From contig NZ_JAAXOX010000001.1 of assembly GCF_012396125.1 (NCBI RefSeq), forward strand, positions 558,001 to 622,000: a stretch of 64,000 nucleotides of DNA, given 5' to 3'. The notes beneath the pieces were generated by a model that did not search any database, was not told where the DNA came from, and saw nothing but the letters and a program-made list of their open reading frames with translations. The DNA comes from Cellulomonas denverensis. Lineage in GTDB: Bacteria; Actinomycetota; Actinomycetes; Actinomycetales; Cellulomonadaceae. The position numbers and the translations under genes are program-made. Positions 53,334 through 61,524 of the stretch are shown piece after piece (the stretch's first letter is position 1; each line of letters starts with the position of its first letter).

Positions 53334-54383
53334 ATGCGCGACCTCGCCCTTCTGCCGAAGGCGCACCTGCACCTGCACTTCACCGGCTCGATGCGGGTGT
53401 CCACCCTGGCCGAGATGGCGGCCGACCGTGGCATCCGGCTGCCGGCCACCCTGCTGGACGGCGAGGGCCTGCGGGTCCCGGCCGACGAACGCGGCTGGTT
53501 CCGGTTCCAACGGCTGTACGACGCCGCCCGCGCCTGCGTGCGCGGGGAGGCCGACCTGCGCCGGATCGTGCGCGAGGCCGCGGTGGACGACGCCGCCGAG
53601 GGCTCCGGCCGGCTGGAGATCCAGGTCGACCCCACCTCCTACGCCCCCGGCGTCGGCGGGATCACCCCGGCGCTGGAGATCGTGCTGGACGAGGCCCGCG
53701 CCGCCTGGCGGGACACCGGCACCGAGGTCGGCGTGATCGTCGCGGCCTCCCGGATGCGGCACCCGATGGACGCCCGCACCCTGGCCCGGCTGGCCGCCAA
53801 GCACGCCGGCGACGGACCGGGCGAGGTGATCGGCTTCGGGCTGAGCAACGACGAGCGCCGGGGCGACACCGCCGAGTTCGGCCCGGCCTTCGCCATCGCC
53901 CGCCGGGCCGGGCTGGCATCGGTGCCGCACGGCGGCGAGCTGCTCGGCCCGGCGCACGTCACCGAGGTGCTGGACCACCTGCACCCGGACCGGCTCGGGC
54001 ACGGCGTGCGGTCCAGTGAGGACCCCGGGCTCCTGCGCCGGGTGGTGGACGCGGGCATCGCCCTGGAGGTCTGCCCGGCGTCCAACGTCTCGCTCGGGGT
54101 CTACGCCGACCCGGCGCAGGTGCCGCTGCGCACCCTGGTGGACGCGGGGGCGCAGCTGGCGCTCGGGGCGGACGACCCGCTGCTGTTCGGCAGCCGGCTG
54201 GTCGACCAGTACGTCACCGCCCGCGAGGTGCACGGCTTCGACGACGATGCCCTGGCCGAGCTGGCGCGGTCCTCGATCCGGGCGTCCCGGGCCGGGGACA
54301 CCACCCGGAAGCGGCTGCTCGCCGGGGTGGACGACTGGCTCAGAGCGCCGTGCCCACCAGCACCGGCTCCGGCACCAGCGTGA
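53334..54383 (+). CDS. add: Adenosine deaminase
   Basis: 349 residues. It deaminates adenosine or a related adenine nucleoside. Zinc and catalytic residues are visible: HLHLHFTGS (first two His), SVPHGGELLGP, VCPASNVSLGVY and ADDPLLFGSRLVDQY with the last Asp. The Ser-Asp-Asp of the common form is changed to Ala-Asp-Asp. ATG 53334 is the family start; a GTG 11 codons upstream that overlaps the kinase stop is possible. The Pro/Ala-rich tail overlaps the end of murB on the other strand by 44 bases. Confidence 0.9.
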   Translation: MRDLALLPKAHLHLHFTGSMRVSTLAEMAADRGIRLPATLLDGEGLRVPADERGWFRFQRLYDAARACVRGEADLRRIVREAAVDDAAEGSGRLEIQVDPTSYAPGVGGITPALEIVLDEARAAWRDTGTEVGVIVAASRMRHPMDARTLARLAAKHAGDGPGEVIGFGLSNDERRGDTAEFGPAFAIARRAGLASVPHGGELLGPAHVTEVLDHLHPDRLGHGVRSSEDPGLLRRVVDAGIALEVCPASNVSLGVYADPAQVPLRTLVDAGAQLALGADDPLLFGSRLVDQYVTAREVHGFDDDALAELARSSIRASRAGDTTRKRLLAGVDDWLRAPCPPAPAPAPA

Positions 54384-55428
54384 TGCCGAACCGCTCGGCC
54401 ACCCCGTCGCGCACCGTCCGGGCCAGGGTCAGCAGGTCGGCCGCGCTCGCCCCGCCCCGGTTGGTCAGCGCCAGGGTGTGCTTGGTGGACAGCGCCGCGG
54501 GGCCGGGCAGGCCGTAGCCCTTGCCGAAGCCGGACTGCTCGATCAGCCAGGCCGCGCTGGTCTTGACCAGGCCCTCGCCGGCCGGGAACCGGGGCGCGTC
54601 CTCGGGCAGTGCGGCGGCCTCGGCCTCGGTGAGCACCGGGTTGGTGAAGAACGAGCCGGCCGAGCGGGTGTCCGGGTCGGCGGGGTCCAGCACCATGCCC
54701 TTGCGGGCCCGCAGGCCGAGCACCGCGGCCCGCACCTCCGGCAGCGGCGCCCGCTCACCGACCGCGATGTCCAGGGTCCGGGCCAGCTCGGCGTAGCGGA
54801 TCGGCTCGGAGAGCTGGGCCACCCGCAGCTGGAAGGTCACGTCCAGCACCACGTAGCGCGGGGTCGGGAACCACGGGGTGGCCGGGTCCTGCGGGTCGGT
54901 CAGCATCGACTGCTTGAGCAGCGAGGTGCGGTAGCCGAACGTCAGGTCGACCAGCGGCAGGGTGCGCACCCGGCTGCGCTCGCGGTCCCACACCCGCACC
55001 GTGGCGATGGTCTCGGCGACCTCCTGGCCGTAGGCGCCGACGTTCTGCACCGGGGTGGCGCCGGTGGATCCCGGGATGCCGGAGAGCGCCTCGATCCCCT
55101 TCAGCCGGACGCCCGCGCAGTGCTCGACCACGTCGTCCCACCGGGTGCCGGCCGGCACGGTCAGGGTGACCCCGGCGCAGGCCGAGTGGTCCGGCACGGT
55201 GAAGCCCTGCCGGGTGTCCCGGACCACCACGCCGTCGAATCCCTCGTCGTCGACCAGCAGATTCGACCCGCCGCCGATCACCAGCAGCGGGGTGCCGTCG
55301 GTGTCGGCGGCCCGGATCGCGTCGATGAACTCCTGCTCGGTGTCGGTCTCGACCAGTTCCCGGACCGGGCCGCCCACGGCGAGGGTGGTCAGGTCGGCGA
55401 GGGTGGCGCTGCGGGTGGTGGCGGTCAT
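54340..55428 (-). CDS. murB: UDP-N-acetylenolpyruvoylglucosamine reductase
   Basis: 362 residues. The FAD enzyme that reduces the enolpyruvyl intermediate to UDP-N-acetylmuramic acid. Motifs are TTLAVGGPVRELVETD, VIGGGSNLLVDDEGFDG, the signature GIEALSGIPGSTGATPVQNVGAYGQEV, RKGMVLDPADPDTRSAGSFFTNPVL with catalytic Ser, and the final TLALTNRGGASAADLL. It is type I by length. It usually follows hadB directly in this group. Here an MFS gene overlaps its start by four bases and a 4-kb insert separates it from hadB. The stop lies inside the tail of add. Confidence 0.97.
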   Translation of the reverse strand: MTATTRSATLADLTTLAVGGPVRELVETDTEQEFIDAIRAADTDGTPLLVIGGGSNLLVDDEGFDGVVVRDTRQGFTVPDHSACAGVTLTVPAGTRWDDVVEHCAGVRLKGIEALSGIPGSTGATPVQNVGAYGQEVAETIATVRVWDRERSRVRTLPLVDLTFGYRTSLLKQSMLTDPQDPATPWFPTPRYVVLDVTFQLRVAQLSEPIRYAELARTLDIAVGERAPLPEVRAAVLGLRARKGMVLDPADPDTRSAGSFFTNPVLTEAEAAALPEDAPRFPAGEGLVKTSAAWLIEQSGFGKGYGLPGPAALSTKHTLALTNRGGASAADLLTLARTVRDGVAERFGITLVPEPVLVGTAL

Positions 55429-56639
55429 GCCCCTACGGTAGGCCGGTTCACCGGCTCCGGCGGCGCGGCCGCCTTGACCACCAGCAGCCCGATCACGATC
55501 GGCACCGCGATCACCAGCAGCGCGTGCCGGTAGCCCACATGGTCCGCGAGCAGGCCGAGCAGCGGCGGGCCGGCCAGGAACGCGGTGTAGCCGATGGTGG
55601 ACACCACCGACACCCGGGCCGCCGCCCGCAGCGGGTCGTCGGAGGCGGCGCTCATCCCGACCGGGAACCCGAGGGCCGCACCCATCCCCCACAGCACCGC
55701 GCCGATCACCGCGAGCCAGAGCAGGTCCCGCGGCACCAGGCCGAAGACCAGCAGCCCGACCAGTGCCAGCCCGGCGCACAGTCGCAGCACCGCCACCCGG
55801 CCGAACCGGTCCAGCAGCGCCGTGCCGAGGAAGCGCATCGTGGTCATCGCCGCGACGAAGATCCCGAACGCCACCGCCCCGATCGTGTCGCTCTGGTCGA
55901 AGCCGTCCACCACCGCCAGGCTCAGCCAGTCGTTGCCCGCACCCTCGGTCAGCGCGGCGGCCAGGATGACCAGGCCGATCAGCAGCGTGCGCGGCTCCAG
56001 CCAGGCGGCGAACACCGACTGCCGCGGGCCGTCCGACGGGTGGGCCGCGGCGGCCTCGGCGTGCCCGGCGGGCAGGAACTTCCGGGTGGCCACGAACACC
56101 CCGACCGTGGACAGCAGCACCACCACCGGCAGGTGCACCCACACGGGCACCTTCGCACCCGCCGCCACTGCCGCCACCCCGGCCGCGGCGACCGTGCCGA
56201 CCGAGAAACCGGCGTGGTACCGCGGCATCACGGTGCGGCCGAGCCGCTGTTCGACCAGCGCGCCCTCCAGATTCATCGAGGCGTCCCAGACCCCGGTACC
56301 CACCCCGCACAGCACCAGCGCCACCGCCACCACCGGCACCTGGCCCAGACCGACCCCGACGGCGGCCAGCAGGTACCCGCAGGCGTTCAGCACGGCAAAG
56401 GCCAGCACGGTGCGGGCCGCGCCCAGCTTGGTCACGATCAGCCCGGACAGCGGCAGCGCGACGATCGAGCCCATCGACCCGACCAGCAGCAGCAGGCCCA
56501 TCTGCGCCGGTTGCAGGCCGAGCCCGTCCCGGACCGCGGGCAACCGGGCGGCCCAGCTGGAGAAGTTGGCGCCGCTCAGCGCGAAGACCGCGAACACGGC
56601 AACGGAGGCCGCGCGGACCTGGGGGTGGGTGGACGTCAT
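55425..56639 (-). CDS. MFS transporter, first of a paralogous pair
   Basis: 404 residues with twelve hydrophobic segments. GANFSSWAARLPAVRDGLGLQPAQMGLLLLVGSMG matches the YbjJ-type actinobacterial MFS family, and FGIFVAAMTTMRFLGTALLDRFGRVAVLRLCAGLAL is the second-half motif. It shares many phrases with the following MFS protein (for example TEGAGNDWLSLAVVDGF versus SEGSANDWLALAVVDGF), so they arose by duplication. Substrate is unknown; a drug or sugar exporter is typical. Its stop overlaps the murB start; it may be co-transcribed from the LacI-controlled promoter. Confidence 0.9.
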   Translation of the reverse strand: MTSTHPQVRAASVAVFAVFALSGANFSSWAARLPAVRDGLGLQPAQMGLLLLVGSMGSIVALPLSGLIVTKLGAARTVLAFAVLNACGYLLAAVGVGLGQVPVVAVALVLCGVGTGVWDASMNLEGALVEQRLGRTVMPRYHAGFSVGTVAAAGVAAVAAGAKVPVWVHLPVVVLLSTVGVFVATRKFLPAGHAEAAAAHPSDGPRQSVFAAWLEPRTLLIGLVILAAALTEGAGNDWLSLAVVDGFDQSDTIGAVAFGIFVAAMTTMRFLGTALLDRFGRVAVLRLCAGLALVGLLVFGLVPRDLLWLAVIGAVLWGMGAALGFPVGMSAASDDPLRAAARVSVVSTIGYTAFLAGPPLLGLLADHVGYRHALLVIAVPIVIGLLVVKAAAPPEPVNRPTVGA

Positions 56640-56655
56640 CGTCAGAGCTCTCGGT

Positions 56656-58029
56656 TCATGGACGGGCAGGTTCGAGGGTGGCAGGTGCGGGCTGCTCCTG
56701 GCGAGCGACCACCCGGGCCAGCAGCACGCTGGTAACCATCGACACCGTGATCAGCAGCAGCGCGTGCCGGGCACCCATCGCCTCGGCGGCCAGGCCGAGC
56801 AGCGGCGGGGCGGCCAGCGAGGCGGTGGAGCTGAACGAGCTGACCACCGACACCCGGGCGGCGGCGCGCAGCGGGTCGTCCGAGGCGGCGGCGATGCCGA
56901 TCGGCACGGTCAGCGCCGCACCGAAGCCCCAGGCGATGATGCCGACGGCCGCCAGCGGCAGGGTCGGGGCGAAGCCGAACAGCACCAGCCCGGCCAGCGA
57001 CACCACCCCGGAGACCCGCAGCACCACCACCCGGCCGTACCGGTCGATCAGCGTGGTGCCGAGCAGCCGCACCGCAGTCATCGCCCCGACGAACACCCCG
57101 AACATCGCCGCGCCGATCGCCTCGGTCTGCTCGAAGCCGTCCACCACCGCCAGCGCCAGCCAGTCGTTGGCCGACCCCTCGGACAGGGCGGCGGACATGA
57201 TCACGACGCCGATCAGCAGCGTGCGCGGTTCGCGCCAGGCGTGCAGCGCGGATCCCGGGCGGGCGGTGGCCCGCACCCCGCGCAGCCGCAGCGTCCGGCC
57301 CAGCACCCCTGCCCGGCCCGGCGCGGTGGCGGCCTCCACCCGGGCGGCCCGCGCGGCGGCGCGCTGCTCGGGGCCGGGCGGCAGCGAGTCCAGCACCGCC
57401 CCCGGCACCGACGCGAGCCGCCACACCGCACCGACGATCGCCGTCACCACAAACTGCACCAGCAGCGGCACCTGCGCGTGCGCGGCCAGCGCCCCGATGC
57501 CCGAGCCCACCACCGACCCGATCGAGAACGCCGCGTGGAACTGCGGCAGCACCGTGCGGCCCATCCGGCGCTCCACCGCCGCGGTCTCCACGTTCAGCGG
57601 GACGTTGCCCAGCGCGAAGGCCGACCCGGACAGGAAGATCCCGACCGCGAGCACCGGCACCGAGTGCAGGGTGGGGCCGAGCCCGATCAGCACGTAGGCG
57701 GCCGAGAACGCGGCGGTGGACAGGTACAGCACCAGCCGGCCGCCGAACCGGGTGACCAGCCAGCCGGCCAGCGAGACCGTGGCCAGCGACCCGACCGACC
57801 CGGCGATCAGGATGCCGCCGAGCTCGGCCTCGCTCATCCCGAGGGCGGTCCGCACCGCCGGGATCCGGGCCAGCCAGGAGGAGAACATCAGGCCGGTCAG
57901 CATGAACAGGCCGAGCAGCAGCCGACGGGCCCGGGCCACCACCGGATCGACCGGAGCGCGCTCGCCACGGGGCGGGCGCGGGCGCGGGAGCTGCCCGGTG
58001 GCGGGGCGCGGGCGGCGCGGGGTGGTCAC
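56656..58029 (-). CDS. MFS transporter, second of a pair, probably LacI-controlled
   Basis: 457 residues and twelve hydrophobic segments. It has SSWLARIPAVRTALGMSEAELGGILIAGSVGS and FGVFVGAMTAVRLLGTTLIDRYGRVVVLR, and an extra central loop rich in Arg and Ala (about 190-240) that the first copy lacks. GTG 58029 is chosen because AGGAG lies nine bases upstream and the N-terminus becomes sensible; earlier in-frame starts run through the operators. Two LacI-type palindromes lie just upstream. The next gene in line is the first MFS, starting 17 bases after its stop. Confidence 0.88.
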   Translation of the reverse strand: MTTPRRPRPATGQLPRPRPPRGERAPVDPVVARARRLLLGLFMLTGLMFSSWLARIPAVRTALGMSEAELGGILIAGSVGSLATVSLAGWLVTRFGGRLVLYLSTAAFSAAYVLIGLGPTLHSVPVLAVGIFLSGSAFALGNVPLNVETAAVERRMGRTVLPQFHAAFSIGSVVGSGIGALAAHAQVPLLVQFVVTAIVGAVWRLASVPGAVLDSLPPGPEQRAAARAARVEAATAPGRAGVLGRTLRLRGVRATARPGSALHAWREPRTLLIGVVIMSAALSEGSANDWLALAVVDGFEQTEAIGAAMFGVFVGAMTAVRLLGTTLIDRYGRVVVLRVSGVVSLAGLVLFGFAPTLPLAAVGIIAWGFGAALTVPIGIAAASDDPLRAAARVSVVSSFSSTASLAAPPLLGLAAEAMGARHALLLITVSMVTSVLLARVVARQEQPAPATLEPARP

Positions 58030-58047
58030 GGCGAACTCCTGAGGCGA

Positions 58048-58061
58048 TCGAATCGATTCGA
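58048..58061. promoter_or_regulatory. LacI-type operator, copy 1 (perfect palindrome)
   Basis: TCGAATCGATTCGA is a perfect 14-base palindrome with the central CG step typical of LacI-family operators. It starts 19 bases before the GTG of the second MFS gene and so probably overlaps its promoter or leader. A second near-copy lies 35 bases away, and the divergent gene encodes a LacI regulator. Confidence 0.8.
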
Positions 58062-58082
58062 ACCCGGCCCCGAGCGGGTGGA

Positions 58083-58096
58083 TCGAATCGATTAGA
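58083..58096. promoter_or_regulatory. LacI-type operator, copy 2 (one mismatch)
   Basis: TCGAATCGATTAGA differs from the first operator at a single position. Centre-to-centre distance is 35 bases, which is not far from three turns of the helix, so two dimers could sit on one face with slight twist. The location is between the divergent lacI-type and MFS genes and would allow autoregulation. Confidence 0.75.
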
Positions 58097-58223
58097 GGGA
58101 CCCGACCAGTCTGCGGGTACCCTGGCAACGGCGTCAACATCGTCCCCCCGCTCGGCGGCGGGCGAACCGGCGCCAGGCCATGCATCCAGCGCCGGGCCCG
58201 CCGCCCGGCAGGCAGGAGACCCG

Positions 58224-59291
58224 GTGTCGCCACGCCCCACCCTCGCCGACGTCGCCGCGCGCGCCGGGGTGTCCGTCTCCACCGCGTCCCTGGCGTTCTC
58301 CGGCGCCGGGCCGATCGCCGACGCCACCCGGGAGCGCGTGCTCGCCGCCGCCAAGGACCTGGACTACTCCGGCCCCAACCCGCTCGGCCGCCAGCTGCGG
58401 TCCGGCCGCTCCGGCATCGTCGGCGTGGTGGTCGGGGACGCCCTCAAACGCTCGTTCCGCGACCCGGTCTCGGTGCAGCTGCTGGACGGCCTGGTGGACA
58501 CCATCGCCCCGGCCGGGCTCGGGGTGCTGCTGATACCCGGCCCCACCGGCCCGGACGAGCCGGCCGTCGACCCGCTGATCGAGTCCGCCGCGATGGACGT
58601 GGCGGTGATGATCTGGGGCGGCAGCAGCGAGGACCCGACCCTGCAGGCGCTGCGCCGGCGCGGCATCCCGGCGGTGGTGGTCGAGGGCCACGAGCTGGAC
58701 GACATCGTCACCATCGGGATCGACGACCGCGACGGGGTGGCCGAGGCCGCCCGGCACCTGCTGGACCTGGGCCACCGCCGGATCGCCACCGTCACCCTGC
58801 CGTTCGGCCCGGACCGGCGCGCCGCGGTGGCCGACCCGGACCGGCAGCGCGCGATCCGGTGGAAGATCGCCGAGCGCCGGCTGGCCGGTCTGCGGGACGC
58901 CGGGGTGGAGCCGGTCGCGGTGTATGAGACGCCCGCCTCACTGGTCGAGCACGGCACGGCGGCCGCGCACGCCCTACTGGACCTGCCCGCCGACCAACGG
59001 CCGACCGCGATCGTCGCCCAGTCCGACCTGTTGGCCTCCGGCGTGGTGATCGGTGCCCGAGAGCTCGGTCTCCGGGTGCCAGAGGACGTCTCGATCGCCG
59101 GCTTCGACGGCCTGGACCTGCCCTGGCTCACCCCGGACGTGCTCACCACCGTGGTGCAGCCGATCGCGGAGAAGGGAGCCGTGGTCGGCCGGGCCGTGCG
59201 GGAGCTGTTGGCCGGGGAGCACCCCGCCGATCAGGTGCTGCCGGTGCGGCTGCGGGTGGGCACCACCACCGGCCCGGCGCCGGCCGCCTGA
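58224..59291 (+). CDS. LacI-family transcriptional regulator
   Basis: 355 residues. The N-terminal helix-turn-helix is TLADVAARAGVSVSTASLAFSGAGPIADATRERVLAAAKDLDY, followed by a hinge and a periplasmic-binding-like effector domain with GIDDRDGVAEAARHLLDLGHRRIA and AGFDGLDLPWLTPDVLTTVVQP. The GTG start has AGGAG seven bases upstream. The hinge helix lacks the usual alanine-rich LRRG motif of LacI, and has LGRQLRSGRSG instead. It is divergent from the MFS pair. The effector is not known but is likely to be the MFS substrate or a related metabolite. Confidence 0.93.
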   Translation: MSPRPTLADVAARAGVSVSTASLAFSGAGPIADATRERVLAAAKDLDYSGPNPLGRQLRSGRSGIVGVVVGDALKRSFRDPVSVQLLDGLVDTIAPAGLGVLLIPGPTGPDEPAVDPLIESAAMDVAVMIWGGSSEDPTLQALRRRGIPAVVVEGHELDDIVTIGIDDRDGVAEAARHLLDLGHRRIATVTLPFGPDRRAAVADPDRQRAIRWKIAERRLAGLRDAGVEPVAVYETPASLVEHGTAAAHALLDLPADQRPTAIVAQSDLLASGVVIGARELGLRVPEDVSIAGFDGLDLPWLTPDVLTTVVQPIAEKGAVVGRAVRELLAGEHPADQVLPVRLRVGTTTGPAPAA

Positions 59292-59292
59292 G

Positions 59293-59712
59293 TCAGGACA
59301 GCCGGACGAGCGCCTGGCACTTGGCCAGCACGCGGGCACCGTCGCAGGTGACGGTCAGGTCGATCCGGGCAGTGCCGGACTCCGGGTCCAGCGCACCCAC
59401 CGCGGCGACCACCTCGACCTCGGCGGCACCAGGGTCGGGCACCGGCACGGTCCGGGCGAACCGGGTCTGGTAGTCCACGATCGCGCCCGGGTCGCCGAGC
59501 CAGTCGGCGACCACCGAGCTCGCGGCACCCATCGTCCACATGCCGTGCGCGATCACGCCCGGCAGGCCGACCTCGGTCGCGAACCGCTCGTTCCAGTGGA
59601 TCGGGTTGAAGTCACCGCTGGCGCCGGCGTAGCGCACCAGCCGGGACCGGTCCACGGCGATGGTGCGGCGGGCGACCTCCTGGCCGACGGCCAGCTCGCT
59701 CAGAGCGGGCAT
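59293..59712 (-). CDS. hadB: MaoC-like (3R)-hydroxyacyl-ACP dehydratase, HadB-type
   Basis: 139 residues. The hot-dog fold has the catalytic Asp/His in YAGASGDFNPIHWNERFATEVGLPGVIAHGMWTMG, the signature of R-specific enoyl hydratase 2. It closely follows the mycobacterial HadB pattern. The catalytic partner hadA lies immediately upstream, overlapping by one base, and the two form a heterodimer acting in fatty-acid synthesis. In relatives murB follows directly; here the LacI gene ends one base before the stop, on the other strand. Confidence 0.9.
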   Translation of the reverse strand: MPALSELAVGQEVARRTIAVDRSRLVRYAGASGDFNPIHWNERFATEVGLPGVIAHGMWTMGAASSVVADWLGDPGAIVDYQTRFARTVPVPDPGAAEVEVVAAVGALDPESGTARIDLTVTCDGARVLAKCQALVRLS

Positions 59713-60161
59713 CAGGCGTCCTCCCCCCGCACCGCGAGGGTGGAGGTGACCGACGCCACCGGCTCACCGGACTCGGCGGAGATCACACAGCGGGTGGTGA
59801 TCATCGACAACCCGGCACGCTCGGTGATCGCGTCGACGTGCAGCACCGTCACCAGCCGGTCACCGGCGTGGATAGGGCGGTGGTGCACGAAGCGCTCGTC
59901 GGCGTGCACGACCCGGCTGAAGTCGATCCCGGCCGCCGGGTCCTGGATCAGCTGAGCCTCGGCACGCTGCGCCACCACCACCGCGAAGGTGGGCGGAGCG
60001 ATCACGTCCGGGTAGCCCAGCGCCTGGGCGGCGGCGGGATCGGTGTGCGCGGGGTGCGTGGCCCCCACGGCCTCCGCGAACTCGCGGAGCTTCACGCGGC
60101 CGACCTCGTACGGCTCGTTCGGCGGGTACTCCCGCCCGGCGAACTCAGGGTTGACGGCCAC
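59712..60161 (-). CDS. hadA: MaoC-like dehydratase, HadA-type (FAS1-like dehydratase domain)
   Basis: 149 residues. It has the HadA pattern: EPYEVGRVKLREFAEAVG, then LGYPDVIAPPTFAVVVAQRAEAQL and RFVHHRPIHAGDRLVTVLHVDAITERAG. It lacks the catalytic DXXXXH pair of HadB and so is the structural subunit. It starts with GTG 15 bases after the rpmG stop, a conserved actinobacterial arrangement. Confidence 0.9.
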   Translation of the reverse strand: MAVNPEFAGREYPPNEPYEVGRVKLREFAEAVGATHPAHTDPAAAQALGYPDVIAPPTFAVVVAQRAEAQLIQDPAAGIDFSRVVHADERFVHHRPIHAGDRLVTVLHVDAITERAGLSMITTRCVISAESGEPVASVTSTLAVRGEDA

Positions 60162-60176
60162 GGCTGATCGTCAGCG

Positions 60177-60347
60177 TCAGCGGGTCTCGCGGTGCAGCGT
60201 GTGGCGGCCGTCGCGCGGGCAGAACTTGTTCATCTCGAGCCGGTCGGGGTTGTTCCGACGGTTCTTCTTGGTGATGTAGTTCCGCTCCTTGCACTCCGTG
60301 CACGCGAGCGTGATCTTCGGACGGACGTCCGAGCTCTTGCTGGCCAT
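60177..60347 (-). CDS. rpmG: 50S ribosomal protein L33
   Basis: 56 residues. It has [46 protein letters not shown]. The zinc-ribbon positions are CXXC (CTEC) at the start but only one Cys (CPRD) in the second knuckle, with the fourth Cys replaced by Asp. That is an intermediate between the zinc-binding and zinc-free forms of L33. It is upstream of hadA. An AGGGTGGCAC sequence lies ahead as ribosome site. Confidence 0.97.
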   Translation of the reverse strand: MASKSSDVRPKITLACTECKERNYITKKNRRNNPDRLEMNKFCPRDGRHTLHRETR

Positions 60348-60419
60348 GTTCGTGCCACCCTCCGCGCCAGTGGCGCCGTGTTCTGCTGATGCGCGCCGGC
60401 CGACGCGCTGGTTCATGCG

Positions 60420-60496
60420 TGGTAGCGGGAGCGGGGCTTGAACCCGCGACCTCACGATTATGAGTCGTGCGCTCTGACCAACTGAGCTACCCCGCC
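60420..60496 (-). tRNA. trnM: tRNA-Met (elongator-like, anticodon CAT)
   Basis: 77 bases including an encoded CCA. The acceptor GGCGGGG pairs with TCCCGCT through two G-U pairs, the anticodon stem CACGA/TCGTG carries loop CTCATAA with CAT, and the T arm is GCGGGTTCAAGCCCCGC. Position 1-72 is a G-U pair, so it is not the usual initiator form, where 1-72 is unpaired; it should be elongator Met. CAT-anticodon Ile2, read by TilS, cannot be fully excluded. Confidence 0.85.
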
Positions 60497-60506
60497 AGGG
60501 ATGAGG

Positions 60507-60538
60507 CACGGGCCAGGACCACGAGGTCCTGGCCCGTG
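60507..60538 (-). terminator. Terminator after tRNA-Thr
   Basis: Perfect 14-base-pair stem (60507-60520 with 60525-60538), loop ACGA, 12 bases downstream of the tRNA-Thr 3' end on the minus strand. Confidence 0.8.
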
Positions 60539-60549
60539 TCACATCACAG

Positions 60550-60622
60550 AGCCCCGAAAGGGAATCGAACCCTTGACCTTCTCCTTACCATGGAGACGCT
60601 CTGCCGACTGAGCTATCGGGGC
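60550..60622 (-). tRNA. trnT: tRNA-Thr (anticodon GGT)
   Basis: 73 bases. The acceptor GCCCCGA pairs with TCGGGGC, D arm GCTCAGTCGGCAGAGC, anticodon stem TCTCC/GGAGA with loop ATGGTAA (GGT), T arm AAGGGTTCGATTCCCTT. CCA is not encoded. It reads ACC and ACU codons. Confidence 0.95.
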
Positions 60623-60728
60623 AGCGCGGGAAACACTACACGGCCCTCGGCGCGGAGTGAAATCGTCGCGCCCTCCCCCGCAGGCCCGCCCGGAGATCAC
60701 GGGCCACGCACTCCCCCGCAGACCAGAA

Positions 60729-60758
60729 CAGGGCGCCCTCCGTGAGGAGGACGCCCTG
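60729..60758 (-). terminator. Terminator after tRNA-Tyr
   Basis: Stem of 12 pairs plus one mismatch (60729-60741 with 60746-60758) with a GTGA loop, directly downstream of the tRNA-Tyr 3' end on the minus strand. Confidence 0.75.
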
Positions 60759-60765
60759 TCGAGGG

Positions 60766-60847
60766 TGGCGGGTGAGGGATTCGAACCCCCGTAGGCAGTG
60801 CCAGCTGATTTACAGTCAGCCCCCTTTGGCCGCTTGGGTAACCCGCC
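60766..60847 (-). tRNA. trnY: tRNA-Tyr (anticodon GTA)
   Basis: 82 bases with a long variable arm as expected of a class II tRNA. Acceptor GGCGGGT pairs with ACCCGCC, anticodon stem GCTGA/TCAGC holds CTGTAAA with GTA, and the T arm is GGGGGTTCGAATCCC. CCA is not encoded. Confidence 0.95.
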
Positions 60848-60978
60848 AAGGGTGGCGCGCCGGTCGGTACGACCTGCGTGCGGATGGAAGGATAGCAAGG
60901 GTTCGGACCCTCCCGTGACATCCGGCCACGGCGGACCGGGTCCCGCACCGCACCAGACCGTCATCGCAGGAGGTAGTC

Positions 60979-61479
60979 ATGGCCAGCGACTCGTCGTTCG
61001 ACGTCGTCAGCAAGGTGGACCGGCAGGAGGTCGACAACGCGCTGAACCAGGCCGCCAAGGAGATCGCCCAGCGCTACGACTTCAAGGACGTCGGCGCCTC
61101 GATCAGCTGGAGCGGCGACAGCGTCCTGATGGTCGCCAACTCCGAGGAGCGGGTCCGCGCCGTCCTGGACGTGTTCCAGACCAAGCTGATCAAGCGCGGC
61201 GTCTCGCTCAAGGCGATCGACACCGGCGACGGCGACCCCAAGGCGTTCGGCAAGGAGTACCGGCTCACCGGCACCCTCAAGGAGGGCCTGTCCTCGGAGA
61301 ACGCCAAGAAGGTGGCCAAGCTGATCCGCGACGAGGGCCCCAAGGGCGTCAAGACCGTCATCCAGGGCGAGGAGGTCCGGGTGTCCTCCAAGAGCCGCGA
61401 CGACCTGCAGGCGGTCATCGCGCTGCTCAAGGGCGCGGACGACATCGACGCGGCGCTGCAGTTCGTCAACTACCGCTGA
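60979..61479 (+). CDS. YajQ-family cyclic-di-GMP/nucleotide-binding protein
   Basis: 166 residues. It contains [38 protein letters not shown], the conserved YajQ start, then [54 protein letters not shown] and the final [27 protein letters not shown]. The family has two ferredoxin-like domains and binds nucleotides, including cyclic-di-GMP in some bacteria. AGGAGG lies five bases before the ATG. It is convergent with htpX, sharing a hairpin. Confidence 0.95.
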   Translation: MASDSSFDVVSKVDRQEVDNALNQAAKEIAQRYDFKDVGASISWSGDSVLMVANSEERVRAVLDVFQTKLIKRGVSLKAIDTGDGDPKAFGKEYRLTGTLKEGLSSENAKKVAKLIRDEGPKGVKTVIQGEEVRVSSKSRDDLQAVIALLKGADDIDAALQFVNYR

Positions 61480-61485
61480 GCCACG

Positions 61486-61519
61486 CGGTCGCGGTTCGCA
61501 CCGGCGCGGGCCGCGACCG
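61486..61519. terminator. Bidirectional terminator between YajQ and HtpX genes
   Basis: Perfect nine-base-pair stem CGGTCGCGG (61486-61494) with CCGCGACCG (61511-61519) around a 16-base loop, in the 45-base convergent gap. The stem is shorter and the loop longer than other terminators here, so efficiency is uncertain. Confidence 0.55.
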
Positions 61520-61524
61520 GCCGG

